Positions 41,792 through 50,664 of a stretch of DNA of 64,000 bases are shown piece by piece. Location of the stretch: contig NZ_BCRT01000010.1 in assembly GCF_001552735.1 (NCBI RefSeq), positions 62,001 through 126,000 on the forward strand, given 5' to 3'. A program made the translations under genes and the position numbers. How positions within the stretch are numbered: position 1 is the stretch's first letter; the number at the start of each line of letters is the position of its first letter. The stretch comes from Sanguibacter suarezii NBRC 16159 (GTDB lineage Bacteria; Actinomycetota; Actinomycetes; Actinomycetales; Cellulomonadaceae). Below the pieces are notes generated by a model. That model made no database searches and had not been told where the DNA came from. It worked only from the letters and a program-made list of their open reading frames with translations.

Positions 41792-42388
41792 TCAGGCGAC
41801 GTCCTGGCCGCGCGCGCCCAAGACCGCGTACCGGTGCATCGTCACACCGCCCTCGAAGGAGCGCTGCTCGAGGAGGTCGAGCTCGACGGGGTCGACCGGC
41901 TCGTCGAAGAGCGGCCGGCCTGACCCCAGGATCACCGGGTGCGTGAAGAGCAGCAGCTCGTCGAGGAGCCCCGCCCGCAGCAGCTGCGTCGCCAACGTGG
42001 CGCCCCCGACGCCGACGTCCCCGTCGCCCTCGGCCCGGATCTTCGCGAGCTCGTCGATCGCGTTCTCGCTGATGATCCGGTCGGCGTGCTCGGCGCTCGT
42101 GCGGGTGCGTGAGACGAGGATCTTCGGGGTCGACAGCCAGATCTCGCCGTACTCACGGAGGTAGTCGGGCAGGCTCTCGTCCGCGGGCGCCGCGGGCCAG
42201 AACTCCTCCATCGTCTCGTAGATCGTGCGGCCCTCGACATCGAGGGTCATGGCGCGCGCCCGCGCGTTGAACTCGCGGTGCAGCTCCTCGCCGATCCGCA
42301 TCCAGCTCCCGCCGCCCTGCTCGTCGAGGTTGTGCTCGATCAACAGATCGAGCGACACGTTCATCCAGTACACGAAGCGAGCTGACAT
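41792..42388 (-). CDS. Dihydrofolate reductase-fold (RibD C-terminal type) protein
   Basis: 198-residue protein of the DHFR superfamily, often annotated as dihydrofolate reductase family protein; it is probably not the folate enzyme. Visible: FVYWMNVSLDLLIEHN at the N-terminus, RTIYETMEEFWPA near 65 and the NADPH-site GDGDVGVGGATLATQLLRAGLLDELLLF near 137-164 (pattern VGGATLA), then HPVILGSGRPLF. ATG 42388 matches the family N-terminus and has GGGAG upstream. Convergent with the deaminase. Confidence 0.88.
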   Translation of the reverse strand: MSARFVYWMNVSLDLLIEHNLDEQGGGSWMRIGEELHREFNARARAMTLDVEGRTIYETMEEFWPAAPADESLPDYLREYGEIWLSTPKILVSRTRTSAEHADRIISENAIDELAKIRAEGDGDVGVGGATLATQLLRAGLLDELLLFTHPVILGSGRPLFDEPVDPVELDLLEQRSFEGGVTMHRYAVLGARGQDVA

Positions 42389-42483
42389 GGGAGTCTCCCG
42401 GTGGTCGCGCCATGGTCGGGTCCGTCTGCGCCGATCGTAGGCACCGACGCCCCGGTGCCGCACCCTGTCTGGTCCGCAGCGGC

Positions 42484-43077
42484 CTAGGCGGGAGTCTCCC
42501 GCGGGTGCGGCACGTCCCCGGCCGCGAGCATCGCGACGAGCTTGGCCAGCCGCCGGGCGCGGGTGGTCTCGTTCGGGGCGGTGACGATCCGGTGCAGCAC
42601 GGCGTAGCGGTTGGTCGAGTCGAGGCCGGCGAAGGCGGCGGCCGCGGCGGGGGAGGCGGCCAGCGCCGCAGTCAGGTCCTCGGGCACGCCCATGGTCGCC
42701 GGGCCGGCGTACGCGCGGTCCCACCGGCCGTCGGCCTGGGCGGCGAGCACCTCGGCGCGCCCGCGGTCCCGCATCCGCCCCTCGGCCTCGAGCCGGGCGA
42801 CGTAGCCCACGTTGCGCGCCGACCAGATCGACCCAGTACGCCGTGGGGTGAACCGTTGGAGGAATGTCACGGCGTCGAAGGACCGCCGCTGCCCGTCGAT
42901 CCAGCCTGAGCACAGGGCCTCGTCCAAGGCCTCGGCGTAGGTGAGCGTCGTCGGCGTCGTGGTGCCCTTCTTGGCCAGGACGAGCCACACCCCGGCCGGC
43001 TCGTCCTCGTGCGCGTCCAACCAGGCCCGCCACGCGGGAGCGTCAGCGACGACGAACGGTTCGGGGACCTGGGGCAC
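42484..43077 (-). CDS. YdeI/OmpD-associated family protein
   Basis: 197 residues matching the actinobacterial YdeI/OmpD-associated family: AWRAWLDAHEDEPAGVWLVLAKKG, then LTYAEALDEALCSGWIDGQRRSFD and RFTPRRTGSIWSARN, all conserved in the family, and a C-terminal NETTRARRLAKLVAMLA segment. The biochemical role is unknown. GTG 43077 starts 3 bp after the stop of the upstream membrane-protein gene, so they form an operon. Confidence 0.88.
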   Translation of the reverse strand: MPQVPEPFVVADAPAWRAWLDAHEDEPAGVWLVLAKKGTTTPTTLTYAEALDEALCSGWIDGQRRSFDAVTFLQRFTPRRTGSIWSARNVGYVARLEAEGRMRDRGRAEVLAAQADGRWDRAYAGPATMGVPEDLTAALAASPAAAAAFAGLDSTNRYAVLHRIVTAPNETTRARRLAKLVAMLAAGDVPHPRETPA

Positions 43078-43080
43078 GCG

Positions 43081-43398
43081 TCAGTCCTGAGCAGCGACGG
43101 CTGCGTCAGCCAGGACGTGCGAGGCCGCACCTGCGGCGACGGCGACCGTCAGCACGGAGGGCCACGCACCGATCCGCTTGGCGAGGGGGTGGGACAGCCC
43201 GAAGGCCGCGACGTAGATGCCGGCCAGCGCGGCGGTCTGGGGGATGCCAGCGCGCACCCACGTGCGTCCGGCGGCAACCCCAGCGGCCGCCAGGACGGCG
43301 CCCCCGAGCGGGCGGACGCCGGTGAACCGGGCCACGGCGTAGCCGCCGACGAGGCCGGCGGCGGTCAGAGCGGACGAAGGGATCGAGGGAGTCGTCAT
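43081..43398 (-). CDS. Small hydrophobic protein, 105 aa
   Basis: Not recognised. Ala/Gly/Val-rich, with three or four weak membrane helices (SALTAAGLVGGYAVARF, GAVLAAAGVAAGRTW, TAALAGIYVAAFGLSH, VLTVAVAAGAASHVLADA). ATG 43398 is chosen because TAGGCT (43411..43406) lies 7 nt upstream, the leaderless pattern; an upstream in-frame start would prepend an Arg-rich peptide. Cotranscribed with the YdeI-like gene. Confidence 0.7.
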   Translation of the reverse strand: MTTPSIPSSALTAAGLVGGYAVARFTGVRPLGGAVLAAAGVAAGRTWVRAGIPQTAALAGIYVAAFGLSHPLAKRIGAWPSVLTVAVAAGAASHVLADAAVAAQD

Positions 43399-43486
43399 GG
43401 ATCTGAGCCTACGACGCCTGCGACACGCGCGGCGCAAGGACGTTCATCCCGTCGCCGGGCGAGTCGCCTCAGGCAGGATGGGCGCC

Positions 43487-44104
43487 ATGACGATCCGACC
43501 GCTCATCGCCTCCGTTACCGCCCTCCTCGCTGGCTCCCTCGTCCTCGCAGGGTGCGCCGGCGCGACCGGCGACGCCCCGTCGGCCACCACGGCCGCGCCC
43601 ACCCAGGCAGCGTCCGCGGAGCAGACCGCCGCGCTGCTGGCCGAGTACGGCCTGACCGGCATGGACGCCCAAGACATGATCGAGCACCTGGACCGCCTCG
43701 GCGGCGACGAGCGTCCCTCCGACCTCATGGCCTCGATCCGGACCGACGAGCTGCTGCTGGCGGCCGACGGCGTCGAGACCACCCTCGAGATGCCCGAGGA
43801 CAGCTTCTACGTCTCGATCGCGCCCTACCTCACCCAGACCCACGACTGCTTCTTCCACTCCCTGACCACCTGCCAGGGCGAGCTGGTCGGTGCGGACGTG
43901 CAGGTCACCGTCGTCGACGACGTGACCGGTGAGACGGTCGTGGACGAGGAGACCACCACCTACGAGAACGGCTTCGTCGGGCTGTGGCTGCCGCGGGAGA
44001 TGACCGGGACGCTCACGGTGACCCATGACGGCGCGTCGGTCGAGTCCCCGATCAGCACGACCGCGGACAGCGCGACGTGCCTGACGACCCTCAAGCTCGC
44101 CTGA
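43487..44104 (+). CDS. cueP: CueP family copper-binding lipoprotein
   Basis: 205 residues. Signal peptide with lipobox LAGC (Cys23), then a mature domain matching CueP: GLTGMDAQDMIEHLDRLGGDERPSDLMASIR, LTQTHDCFFHSLTTCQGEL, NGFVGLWLPREMTG and ATCLTTLKLA (cores). CueP of Salmonella is a periplasmic copper protein that supplies SodC and helps copper resistance; the HDCFFHSLTTC and final Cys are the metal/disulfide positions. In this Gram-positive it would be anchored outside the membrane. ATG 43487 lies 7 nt after CAGGAT. Its last 14 bp overlap the convergent ABC ATPase gene. Confidence 0.9.
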   Translation: MTIRPLIASVTALLAGSLVLAGCAGATGDAPSATTAAPTQAASAEQTAALLAEYGLTGMDAQDMIEHLDRLGGDERPSDLMASIRTDELLLAADGVETTLEMPEDSFYVSIAPYLTQTHDCFFHSLTTCQGELVGADVQVTVVDDVTGETVVDEETTTYENGFVGLWLPREMTGTLTVTHDGASVESPISTTADSATCLTTLKLA

Positions 44105-45689
44105 GCTCCTCCCACGCACCGCGGCGGGCTGCGAGCAGCTCGCGGGTGAAGGGGTGCTCCGGGTCCGTGAAGACGTCCTCGACCGCCCCCCGCTCGACGA
44201 CCTGCCCCTCCCGCATGACGAGCACCGTGTCGCAGACCTGACGCACGACCGCCAGGTCGTGGGAGACCACGACGATCGACAGCCCACGCTCGCGCTGCAG
44301 CCCCACGAGCAGGTCGAGGATCTCGGCCTGCACCGTGACGTCGAGGGCGGAGACCGGCTCGTCGCACACGAGCACCTCCGGCTCCAGGGCCAGCGCCCGG
44401 GCGATCGCGAGACGCTGACGCTGCCCCCCGGACAGGCTCCGCGGCCGGCGGGTGAGCACCGCAGCGGGCAGGTGGACGGCGTCGAGCAGGTCCTGCGCGC
44501 TCGCGGTCGACCGGCCCCGCGCCAGTGCCTCGCGCAGGATCCGGCCCGCGGTGTACCGGGGGTCGAAGGATCCCAGCGGGTCCTGAGGGACCAGCTGCAC
44601 CCGCCCGCGGCGTCCTTGGCGGCCGCGGACCCCCGCGGCGCTCCACGGTGCGCCGTCGAGGGTGACCTCACCGGCGTCGGGCGCGTCCGCGGCGAGGAGC
44701 AGCCGCGCAAGGGTGGTCTTGCCCGAGCCGGACTCCCCGACGAGGCCGAGCACCTCACCGCGGCGCAGGTCGAGGTCGACGTCGTCGACCGCTCGGACGT
44801 GGCCGCCGCCGGGGATGGGAAACGTCCGGGAGACGCCCCGGGCGGACAGCACGACCGGGCCGAGGGTCGCGGCTGGTCCGGGCTTGGGCCCGCGCGGCAC
44901 CGCCGCGGCGAGCCGCTGGGTGGTGGGGTGCTCGGGCGCGGTGAGGACCTGGGCGGTGGGGCCGTGCTCGACGACGCGGCCGGCGTCCAGCACGACGACG
45001 CGGTCCGCGATCTGCGCGACGGCGGCCAGGTCGTGGCTGACCAGCAGCAGGGCCGTGCCGGCGTCACGCAGCCCGGCCAGGGTGTCCAGGACCCGGGCGG
45101 CGACGGTCGCGTCGAGGGCCGTCGTCGGCTCGTCCAGGACGAGCAGCGGCGGGGCGGCGACGAGGGCTGAGGCGATGAGGGCACGCTGGCGCATCCCGCC
45201 GGAGAGCTGGCCCGGGCGCTGGGCCAGGCGCAGCTCGGGGGAGTCCAGGCCTGCTGCCGTCAGGGCGGCGAGCACCCGCTCGCGGCGCTGCGCCCGCGGC
45301 ACCTTGCGCAGTGCGAGGGTCTCGACGACCTCAGCGCCGACGGTGCGCAGCGGGTCGAGGGAGGCGAGGGCGTCCTGCAGCACGAGCCCGACGCGTGAGC
45401 CGCGCAGCGCCCGCCAGCGGCGCGCGGAGAGCCGGCGCACGTCCGTGCCGCCCACGGTGAAGCGGTCCGCGCTGACCTGGGCGGTCGTGCCACCCTCGGA
45501 GGCGAGGCCGAGCACGGACCGGACCAGGACCGACTTGCCGGAGCCGGACTCGCCCACGACGGCGACGCACTCCCCGCGGGCGACGGTGAGGTCCACCCCG
45601 CGCAGCACCTCACCCACCCCGGCGAAGGACACCCGCAGCCCGGCGACGTCGAGGGCCGGCTGGTCAGCGTTCATACCGGCCGCGCTCAT
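44091..45689 (-). CDS. Fused dual-ATPase of a peptide/nickel-type ABC importer
   Basis: 532 residues containing two ABC ATPase domains, equivalent to DppD plus DppF in one chain. First: GESGSGKSVLVRSVLG near 44, QLSGGMRQRALIASAL, LLVLDEPTTALD. Second: GESGSGKTTLARLLL near 320, SLSGGQRQRLAIARAL, VLVCDEPVSALD. Energises uptake through the two permeases encoded upstream. ATG 45689 overlaps the permease stop (ATGA). The 3' end overlaps cueP by 14 bp on the other strand. Confidence 0.93.
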   Translation of the reverse strand: MSAAGMNADQPALDVAGLRVSFAGVGEVLRGVDLTVARGECVAVVGESGSGKSVLVRSVLGLASEGGTTAQVSADRFTVGGTDVRRLSARRWRALRGSRVGLVLQDALASLDPLRTVGAEVVETLALRKVPRAQRRERVLAALTAAGLDSPELRLAQRPGQLSGGMRQRALIASALVAAPPLLVLDEPTTALDATVAARVLDTLAGLRDAGTALLLVSHDLAAVAQIADRVVVLDAGRVVEHGPTAQVLTAPEHPTTQRLAAAVPRGPKPGPAATLGPVVLSARGVSRTFPIPGGGHVRAVDDVDLDLRRGEVLGLVGESGSGKTTLARLLLAADAPDAGEVTLDGAPWSAAGVRGRQGRRGRVQLVPQDPLGSFDPRYTAGRILREALARGRSTASAQDLLDAVHLPAAVLTRRPRSLSGGQRQRLAIARALALEPEVLVCDEPVSALDVTVQAEILDLLVGLQRERGLSIVVVSHDLAVVRQVCDTVLVMREGQVVERGAVEDVFTDPEHPFTRELLAARRGAWEELRRA

Positions 45690-46534
45690 GCCTGCACCAC
45701 CCGTCCGAGACGTCGACCGAGCACCGTCAGCGCCGCGGCCGTGAGCGTGATCGCCAGGCCCGGGGCCAGGGTCAGCCACCACGCCCGCACGAGGTAGACG
45801 CGCCCGCCGTTGACCATCGCGCCCCACTCCGGTGAGGGTGGGAGCGCGCCGAGGCCCAGGAAGCTCAGCGCGGCGACCCACACGATCGCCTGCCCGACGC
45901 CGAGGGTCGCGATGGCCACGAGCGGCCACAGCGCGTTGGGCGCGATGTGGCGACCGAAGACCCGCAGGGCGGGCTGGCCCTCGAGGCGCGCGGCCTCGAC
46001 GTAGGCGCTGGAGGCGACGGACCGGACCTGGGAGCGCAAGATGCGCGCGTAGCCCGGGGCCGTAGCCAGCCCCACAGCGACGAGCGTGGGCGTGACCCCC
46101 GTGCCCATGACGGCGACCAGCAGCAGCGCCAGGACGAGGGAGGGCAGGGAGAAGAGGACCTCGATCACGCGGCTCAGCGCGGAGTCGAGGATGCGCGGCC
46201 CGAGGCCGGCGAGCATCCCGATCGCCAGACCGATGCTGACGCCGATCGCGGTCGCCGCCGCGCCGATGCCCAGGGACTGCCGGGTCCCGTGGATGACGCG
46301 GGTGAAGACGTCACGGCCGGACTCGTCGGTCCCGAACCAGTGCCCGGGGCCCGGGGCGGTGAAAGCGGCGCGCGGGTCGATCGCGTCCGGGTCGCCCGGG
46401 GCGAGCAGGGCAGGCCAGGCGGCGGCCACGACCATGAGGAGGACGGCCGCCAGGGCGACGGCGCCGGCGATGCCGAGGCTCCAACGCCGGCCCGTCACGG
46501 GGCTGAGGGCCGGGCCGGTGGTCAGCGCGGTCAT
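45686..46534 (-). CDS. ABC importer permease (DppC/NikC-like)
   Basis: 282 residues, six predicted membrane helices, with GTDESGRDVFTRVIHGTRQSL near 67 and the inner-membrane EAA loop YVEAARLEGQPALRVFGRHIAPNAL near 176, typical of the OppC family. ATG 46534 overlaps the upstream permease stop (ATGA). Longer in-frame readings run through the upstream gene and are rejected. Confidence 0.93.
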   Translation of the reverse strand: MTALTTGPALSPVTGRRWSLGIAGAVALAAVLLMVVAAAWPALLAPGDPDAIDPRAAFTAPGPGHWFGTDESGRDVFTRVIHGTRQSLGIGAAATAIGVSIGLAIGMLAGLGPRILDSALSRVIEVLFSLPSLVLALLLVAVMGTGVTPTLVAVGLATAPGYARILRSQVRSVASSAYVEAARLEGQPALRVFGRHIAPNALWPLVAIATLGVGQAIVWVAALSFLGLGALPPSPEWGAMVNGGRVYLVRAWWLTLAPGLAITLTAAALTVLGRRLGRVVQA

Positions 46535-47595
46535 ACGATCGCCTTCTCTGTGCGCGGGGACTGCTCTGCCGGGGCGTCGGTGCTGCTCCTGGCGCCGCTT
46601 CCCGTGCCGCTGTCGGTGGGACGGTTCTCTGGGCGGTCGGTGGCTCGGGCCGACCCGCGCGGGCGCGGGTCGACGAGCCGCTCCACGCCGTCGGCGACCG
46701 TCATGACCACCGTGTAGGCGACGGCGACGACGAGCACGACGGCCACCACGACCGGCACGTCGCGCGCGTTGGTCGCATCGAGCAGCAGCCGTCCCATCCC
46801 CGGTCGCCCGAACAACGACTCGACGACGACCGCGCCGCTGAGCAGCGACCCGAAGGACCACCCCGACAGGGAGATGGCAGGCAGGGCTGCGTGACGCAAG
46901 GAGTGCCGCCACAGGATGCGCGACTCCGAGGCGCCACGGGCGCGGGCCGTCGTCGCGAAGGGCGACGCCGCAGCCTCGGCGAGACCGTCCCGCATGACCT
47001 GGCCGAGGAAGCCCGCGGTCGGGATCGCGAGGGTGACCACGGGCAGCACGAGGCCGGCCGGGGCCGCCCCGACGCTCGTGGCCGGGAACCAGCCGAGACT
47101 GGAGGAGAAGACGAGGATGAGCACCGCTCCGAGCCAGAAGTGCGGCACGACCGTCGCGACCACCTCACCGGCCTGGATCGTCGCGGCGACGGCCCGCCCG
47201 GCGAGCCCGTGAGCGCGGGTGGCCACGGTCGCCAGCGTCAGGGCGATGACCCACGCGAGCACCAGGGCGCAGACGGCGAGCAGCATGGTCGAGCCGAGCT
47301 GGGCGCCGACAAGCTCGGCGACCGGGGTCTTGCGGGCGTAGGAGTCGCCGAGCTGGAGGGTGACGATCCGTTGCATCTGCACGAGGTACTGCACGACGAG
47401 CGGCTTGTCGAGGCCGTAGTCCGCGCGGGCCTGGGCGACCGCCTCCTCACCGGCCTGGGAGCCAGGGCCGCCCAGGATCGCCTCGGTCGGGTCGCCGCCT
47501 GCGATGCGCAGGGCGAAGAACACGACGGTGGTGACGACCCAGGCGACCAGGGCGGCGGCCCCGACCCGTCCCAGACCCCAGCGGAGGATGTTCAT
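46531..47595 (-). CDS. ABC importer permease (DppB/NikB-like)
   Basis: 354 residues with the OppB-type pattern: a short N-terminal helix, GDSYARKTPVAELVGAQLGSTM, and the EAA loop ATTARARGASESRILWRHSLRHAALP. The C-terminal 45 residues are Ser/Thr/Arg-rich and disordered (GSARATDRPENRPTDSG), an unusual tail for OppB proteins. It is separated from the binding-protein gene by 26 bp. Confidence 0.92.
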   Translation of the reverse strand: MNILRWGLGRVGAAALVAWVVTTVVFFALRIAGGDPTEAILGGPGSQAGEEAVAQARADYGLDKPLVVQYLVQMQRIVTLQLGDSYARKTPVAELVGAQLGSTMLLAVCALVLAWVIALTLATVATRAHGLAGRAVAATIQAGEVVATVVPHFWLGAVLILVFSSSLGWFPATSVGAAPAGLVLPVVTLAIPTAGFLGQVMRDGLAEAAASPFATTARARGASESRILWRHSLRHAALPAISLSGWSFGSLLSGAVVVESLFGRPGMGRLLLDATNARDVPVVVAVVLVVAVAYTVVMTVADGVERLVDPRPRGSARATDRPENRPTDSGTGSGARSSTDAPAEQSPRTEKAIV

Positions 47596-47621
47596 GCGAG
47601 GAGGCTCACGCGTGCCGGCTC

Positions 47622-49271
47622 CTAGGAGGCGAGGCGGGTGTCGAGGAAGGTCGGGGTCGAGACCGTGTGCAAGGTCCGGATCCCCGTCGTGCCGCGGCTG
47701 AGGAAGTGGTTCTGCTGGTCGTAGAGCGGCAGCAGGTAGAAGCCCTCAAGCACGGTCTGCTGGGCCTGGGCGTACAGGGCTGCGCGCTCGGCCGGGTCGG
47801 TCGTGGCGGCGGCGCGGTCCAGGGCGTCGTCGAGGGCCGGGTCGGTGATCTTGGCGTGGTTGGCGAAGTAGCCGCTGGGGGCGGGGATGATGCCGTCGGA
47901 GTGGTAGAGGATGCGCAGCACGTCCGGACCGACCTTGGTGTAGGGGGCGCTGACGATCTCATACTCGTCAGCGGCGAGGGCGCCGTACCAGCCGCTGAGG
48001 TCGAGCGGGGTGATGACCACCTCGAAGCCGACGCTGCGAGCGTTGGCCTGGATCTGCTCGAAGAGCGACTGCTCGGCGGCCACCGACTGGTTGGTGCTCA
48101 CCGGGAAGCGCAGCGTGAGGCGGGCGCCGTCCTTGGTGCGGTAGCCGTCGCCGTCGCGCGCGGTCCAGCCAGCCGCGTCGAGCAGGGCGTTCGCGGCGTC
48201 GGTGTCGGTGCCGAAGAGGGAGTCGTCGGAGGTGGCCAGCGGCTCGCTGCTGGACAACGGGGAGTACGAGCGCGTCACGGTTCCCGCGTAGAGGGTCTCG
48301 ATGCCCGGGTCGACGTCGGCAGCACGGATGAACGCCTCGCGGACGCGGACATCGTCGAAGGGGGCCTGGCCGGAGTTGAGCTCGATGCGGTTGACCGATC
48401 CGGGACGCGGGGCGTCGATGTCGGTGATGTCCCCGCCGGCCTGGGCGGAGGCGACCGCGTCGGGCTGGGGGTTGTCGATGACGTGGACCTCGCCTGACTG
48501 CAGGGCGGCGTAGCGGGTCGCGGCGTCGGGGATGAAGCGCCAGACGATGCGGTCCAGGTAGGCGGGCCCGGCGTGCTCGGCCTCGGGGGCGACGGTCGTG
48601 TAGTCGTCGTTGCGGACGAGGTCGACCTGCTGCTGCGGGGTCCAGCTCTCCACGACGAAGGGCCCGGTGCCCACGGGGGCGGCGCAGTTCGCCTCGGTGC
48701 CGCGAGCGATCCCGGCCGGGGACTGGATCGCGGTCCACTGCTGGCTCAGGGACTCCAGCAGGGCGGAGTCCGGCTCGCTGAGGTGGAAACGGGCGTGGGT
48801 GGCGTCCACGACCTCGACCTCGGCCACCTTGGCCAGAGCCAGGTAGCCGGTCGAGGACCCGGTGGCCGGGTCCTGCAGGTGGGCGACGTTGACCTTGACT
48901 GCCTCGGCGTCGAAGGGCGTGCCGTCGGTGAAGGCGACGTCGTCGGCGAGGGTGAAGTCCCAGGTGAGCGCGTCCGGGCTGACCTCCCAGGCGGTTGCGA
49001 GCCAGGGCAGGATCTCCCCGTCTGCGTCACGCCCGACCAGCGGCTCGAGGACGTGGGTGCTGATGAGCGCCTGCGGGTAGTTGCCGCCCACGTGCGGGTC
49101 CAGGCAGCTGGGCTCGGCGTCGCCGGTCGCGTAGACGAGGGTGCCGCCGTCGCGAGGTGTCGTGCTGGCAGACTCGGCGGGATCGCTCGCGCAGGAGGCG
49201 AGGACGAGGACGGGGACGAGCGCGGCGAGCGCGGCTCGCCGCCGGGTGAGGGCGCGACGGGCGGCGAGCAT
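47622..49271 (-). CDS. ABC importer substrate-binding lipoprotein (SBP family 5)
   Basis: 549 residues. Signal peptide with Arg-rich start and lipobox LASC (Cys27), then the family-5 fold: GGTLVYATGDAEPSCLDPHVGG, LISTHVLEPLVGRDADGEILPWLATAWEV, PVGTGPFVVESW, and a C-terminal YYDQQNHFL-like region (LLPLYDQQNHFL). The ligand may be a peptide, nickel chelate or other small molecule; sequence alone does not decide. ATG 49271 has AGGAG upstream. First gene of a four-gene operon, divergent from a TetR regulator. Confidence 0.92.
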   Translation of the reverse strand: MLAARRALTRRRAALAALVPVLVLASCASDPAESASTTPRDGGTLVYATGDAEPSCLDPHVGGNYPQALISTHVLEPLVGRDADGEILPWLATAWEVSPDALTWDFTLADDVAFTDGTPFDAEAVKVNVAHLQDPATGSSTGYLALAKVAEVEVVDATHARFHLSEPDSALLESLSQQWTAIQSPAGIARGTEANCAAPVGTGPFVVESWTPQQQVDLVRNDDYTTVAPEAEHAGPAYLDRIVWRFIPDAATRYAALQSGEVHVIDNPQPDAVASAQAGGDITDIDAPRPGSVNRIELNSGQAPFDDVRVREAFIRAADVDPGIETLYAGTVTRSYSPLSSSEPLATSDDSLFGTDTDAANALLDAAGWTARDGDGYRTKDGARLTLRFPVSTNQSVAAEQSLFEQIQANARSVGFEVVITPLDLSGWYGALAADEYEIVSAPYTKVGPDVLRILYHSDGIIPAPSGYFANHAKITDPALDDALDRAAATTDPAERAALYAQAQQTVLEGFYLLPLYDQQNHFLSRGTTGIRTLHTVSTPTFLDTRLAS

Positions 49272-49321
49272 GGTTCTCCTGGTGGCGGCGGTGGGACTGC
49301 GCGGAGCACGGCTCCGACGAG

Positions 49322-49342
49322 TTGTTGGACTGCGTCCCACAA
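49322..49342. promoter_or_regulatory. TetR-type operator palindrome
   Basis: TTGTTGGAC-TGC-GTCCCACAA, an inverted repeat matching at 8 of 9 positions per arm, in the 108-bp region between the ABC operon and the tetR gene. A minus-strand TATTGT (49344..49339) inside it could be the -10 of the ABC operon. Confidence 0.65.
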
Positions 49343-49379
49343 TAGGCTGGGTGTGGGGGTGGGTGAGTACGATCGGGGC

Positions 49380-49988
49380 ATGCCCGCATCCCCTCCGCCG
49401 CAGCGCTCAGCAGGGCGTCCGCGCGCCTCCTCCCGCGAGATCCTTGAGGAAGCGGCCGGTGAGCTCTTCCTCGAGCGCGGATATGCGGCCACGTCCGTGG
49501 CGGACATCACAGCGCGGGCGGGTGTGAGTCGCAACACCTTCTTCAACTATTTCGGTGCCAAGAGCGACCTGCTGTGGTCGACCTTCGACGCCGCGGTCAG
49601 CTCCCTGCCCGATGCCCTCATTAGTGCGGAGGCCGGTGAGACCCGCGAGCAGGGAGTCGGGGCGGCTGTCCGCGCGGCGCTGCGCCACGTCGCCCGGGAC
49701 CTCGCCCCGGGCAACGTGGCACTGGCCTTCATGCAGGCCGAGCCGATGGGCCTGACCGACGAGCTGCGCCGGGCCGCCGCCGTGCGCGCGAGCGACGTCG
49801 CCGGGGTGCTCGCCACCTTCGCCCAGGCCCACGGCGTCGATCCGCTGCGCGCGGAGGTGGCCGGAGCGGCCTACGCCGGCGCCCTCGTCGCCGCGGTGCG
49901 AGCCTGGTCGCGCGCCGGCGCCCCGCGGACGTCGTTGCTCGACGTGCTCGACGCCGCCCTCGAGCCGGTCCGCGACGCGCTGCCCTGA
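49380..49988 (+). CDS. TetR family transcriptional regulator
   Basis: 202 residues. N-terminal helix-turn-helix: EILEEAAGELFLERGYAATSVADI then TARAGVSRNTFFNYFGAKSDLLW, the classic TetR DNA-binding region (residues 18-62). The C-terminal ligand domain is Ala-rich and not specific. ATG 49380 follows TACGAT by 6 nt (leaderless). By divergent position and the palindrome at 49322-49342 it likely represses the ABC importer and itself. Confidence 0.92.
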   Translation: MPASPPPQRSAGRPRASSREILEEAAGELFLERGYAATSVADITARAGVSRNTFFNYFGAKSDLLWSTFDAAVSSLPDALISAEAGETREQGVGAAVRAALRHVARDLAPGNVALAFMQAEPMGLTDELRRAAAVRASDVAGVLATFAQAHGVDPLRAEVAGAAYAGALVAAVRAWSRAGAPRTSLLDVLDAALEPVRDALP

Positions 49989-50037
49989 CCCTCGCGGCCT
50001 GCGCGGTTCGACGCCCGATCAGCGCAATGATGGAGGG

Positions 50038-50625
50038 GTGAGCAGCAGCCCGTCCCGCAGCGACGCACCGAAGGAGCCTGACGACGCGCCCTCAGCCCGG
50101 CGCGTCGACGACGCCACCGCGCACGTCCGGACCGTCCTCGCCCGTGCGGTGGACCGCCTCAGCGCCGCGGGCGCTCGGGACGAGGTGCTCGCTGAGTACG
50201 TCGAGGCGCGCAAGGTCCTTGGCCTCACCCGTCAGGCGGTGCTGCGTCCGGTGGCGCGGGCCTGGCGGCTCGGAGCGCTCCTGCTCGGCCGGGACGGCAC
50301 CCTGTACGCGACCGGGTCCATCGTGCGGGCGGGCGAGGCGGGCGTGCGCAACTATCAGTCGCAGTCCGCCGAGGACCGTCGCGACCTGCGGGCCGCAGCG
50401 CTGCGCGGGAAGGTGGCTCCGGGGGAGACCGTCAACCACGGCTGGAGGGTCCTCGACCCGGCATCGATCTTCAGGGCGGCCTCGACCGACGTGGTCTTCG
50501 GCGCCGCGGACGGCACCGTCCGGGTCCGGTGGAACGCCGCCCTCGGCGACGACGCCTCCCGCGAGCTCGGCGCCTACATCGACGAGCGCGTCGGGCTGCT
50601 CGTCGACCCGCTCGACATCCCGTGA
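50038..50625 (+). CDS. Uncharacterised actinobacterial protein, 195 aa
   Basis: Not recognised. Soluble; an N-terminal Ser/Pro lead of about 30 residues is followed by a helical stretch (VRTVLARAVDRLSAAGARDEVLAEYVEARK) and a mixed region with GALLLGRDGTLYATGSIVRAG and NHGWRVLDPASIFRAAS. Some resemblance to proteins of unknown function found next to tetR or phnA-like genes. GTG 50038 has AATGAT 6 nt upstream and a GGAGGG purine run, so either leaderless or conventional initiation is possible. Confidence 0.75.
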   Translation: MSSSPSRSDAPKEPDDAPSARRVDDATAHVRTVLARAVDRLSAAGARDEVLAEYVEARKVLGLTRQAVLRPVARAWRLGALLLGRDGTLYATGSIVRAGEAGVRNYQSQSAEDRRDLRAAALRGKVAPGETVNHGWRVLDPASIFRAASTDVVFGAADGTVRVRWNAALGDDASRELGAYIDERVGLLVDPLDIP

Positions 50626-50664
50626 GGGCGGCCGCGCCGCACCGGCCTCCTCTACGATGACCCC

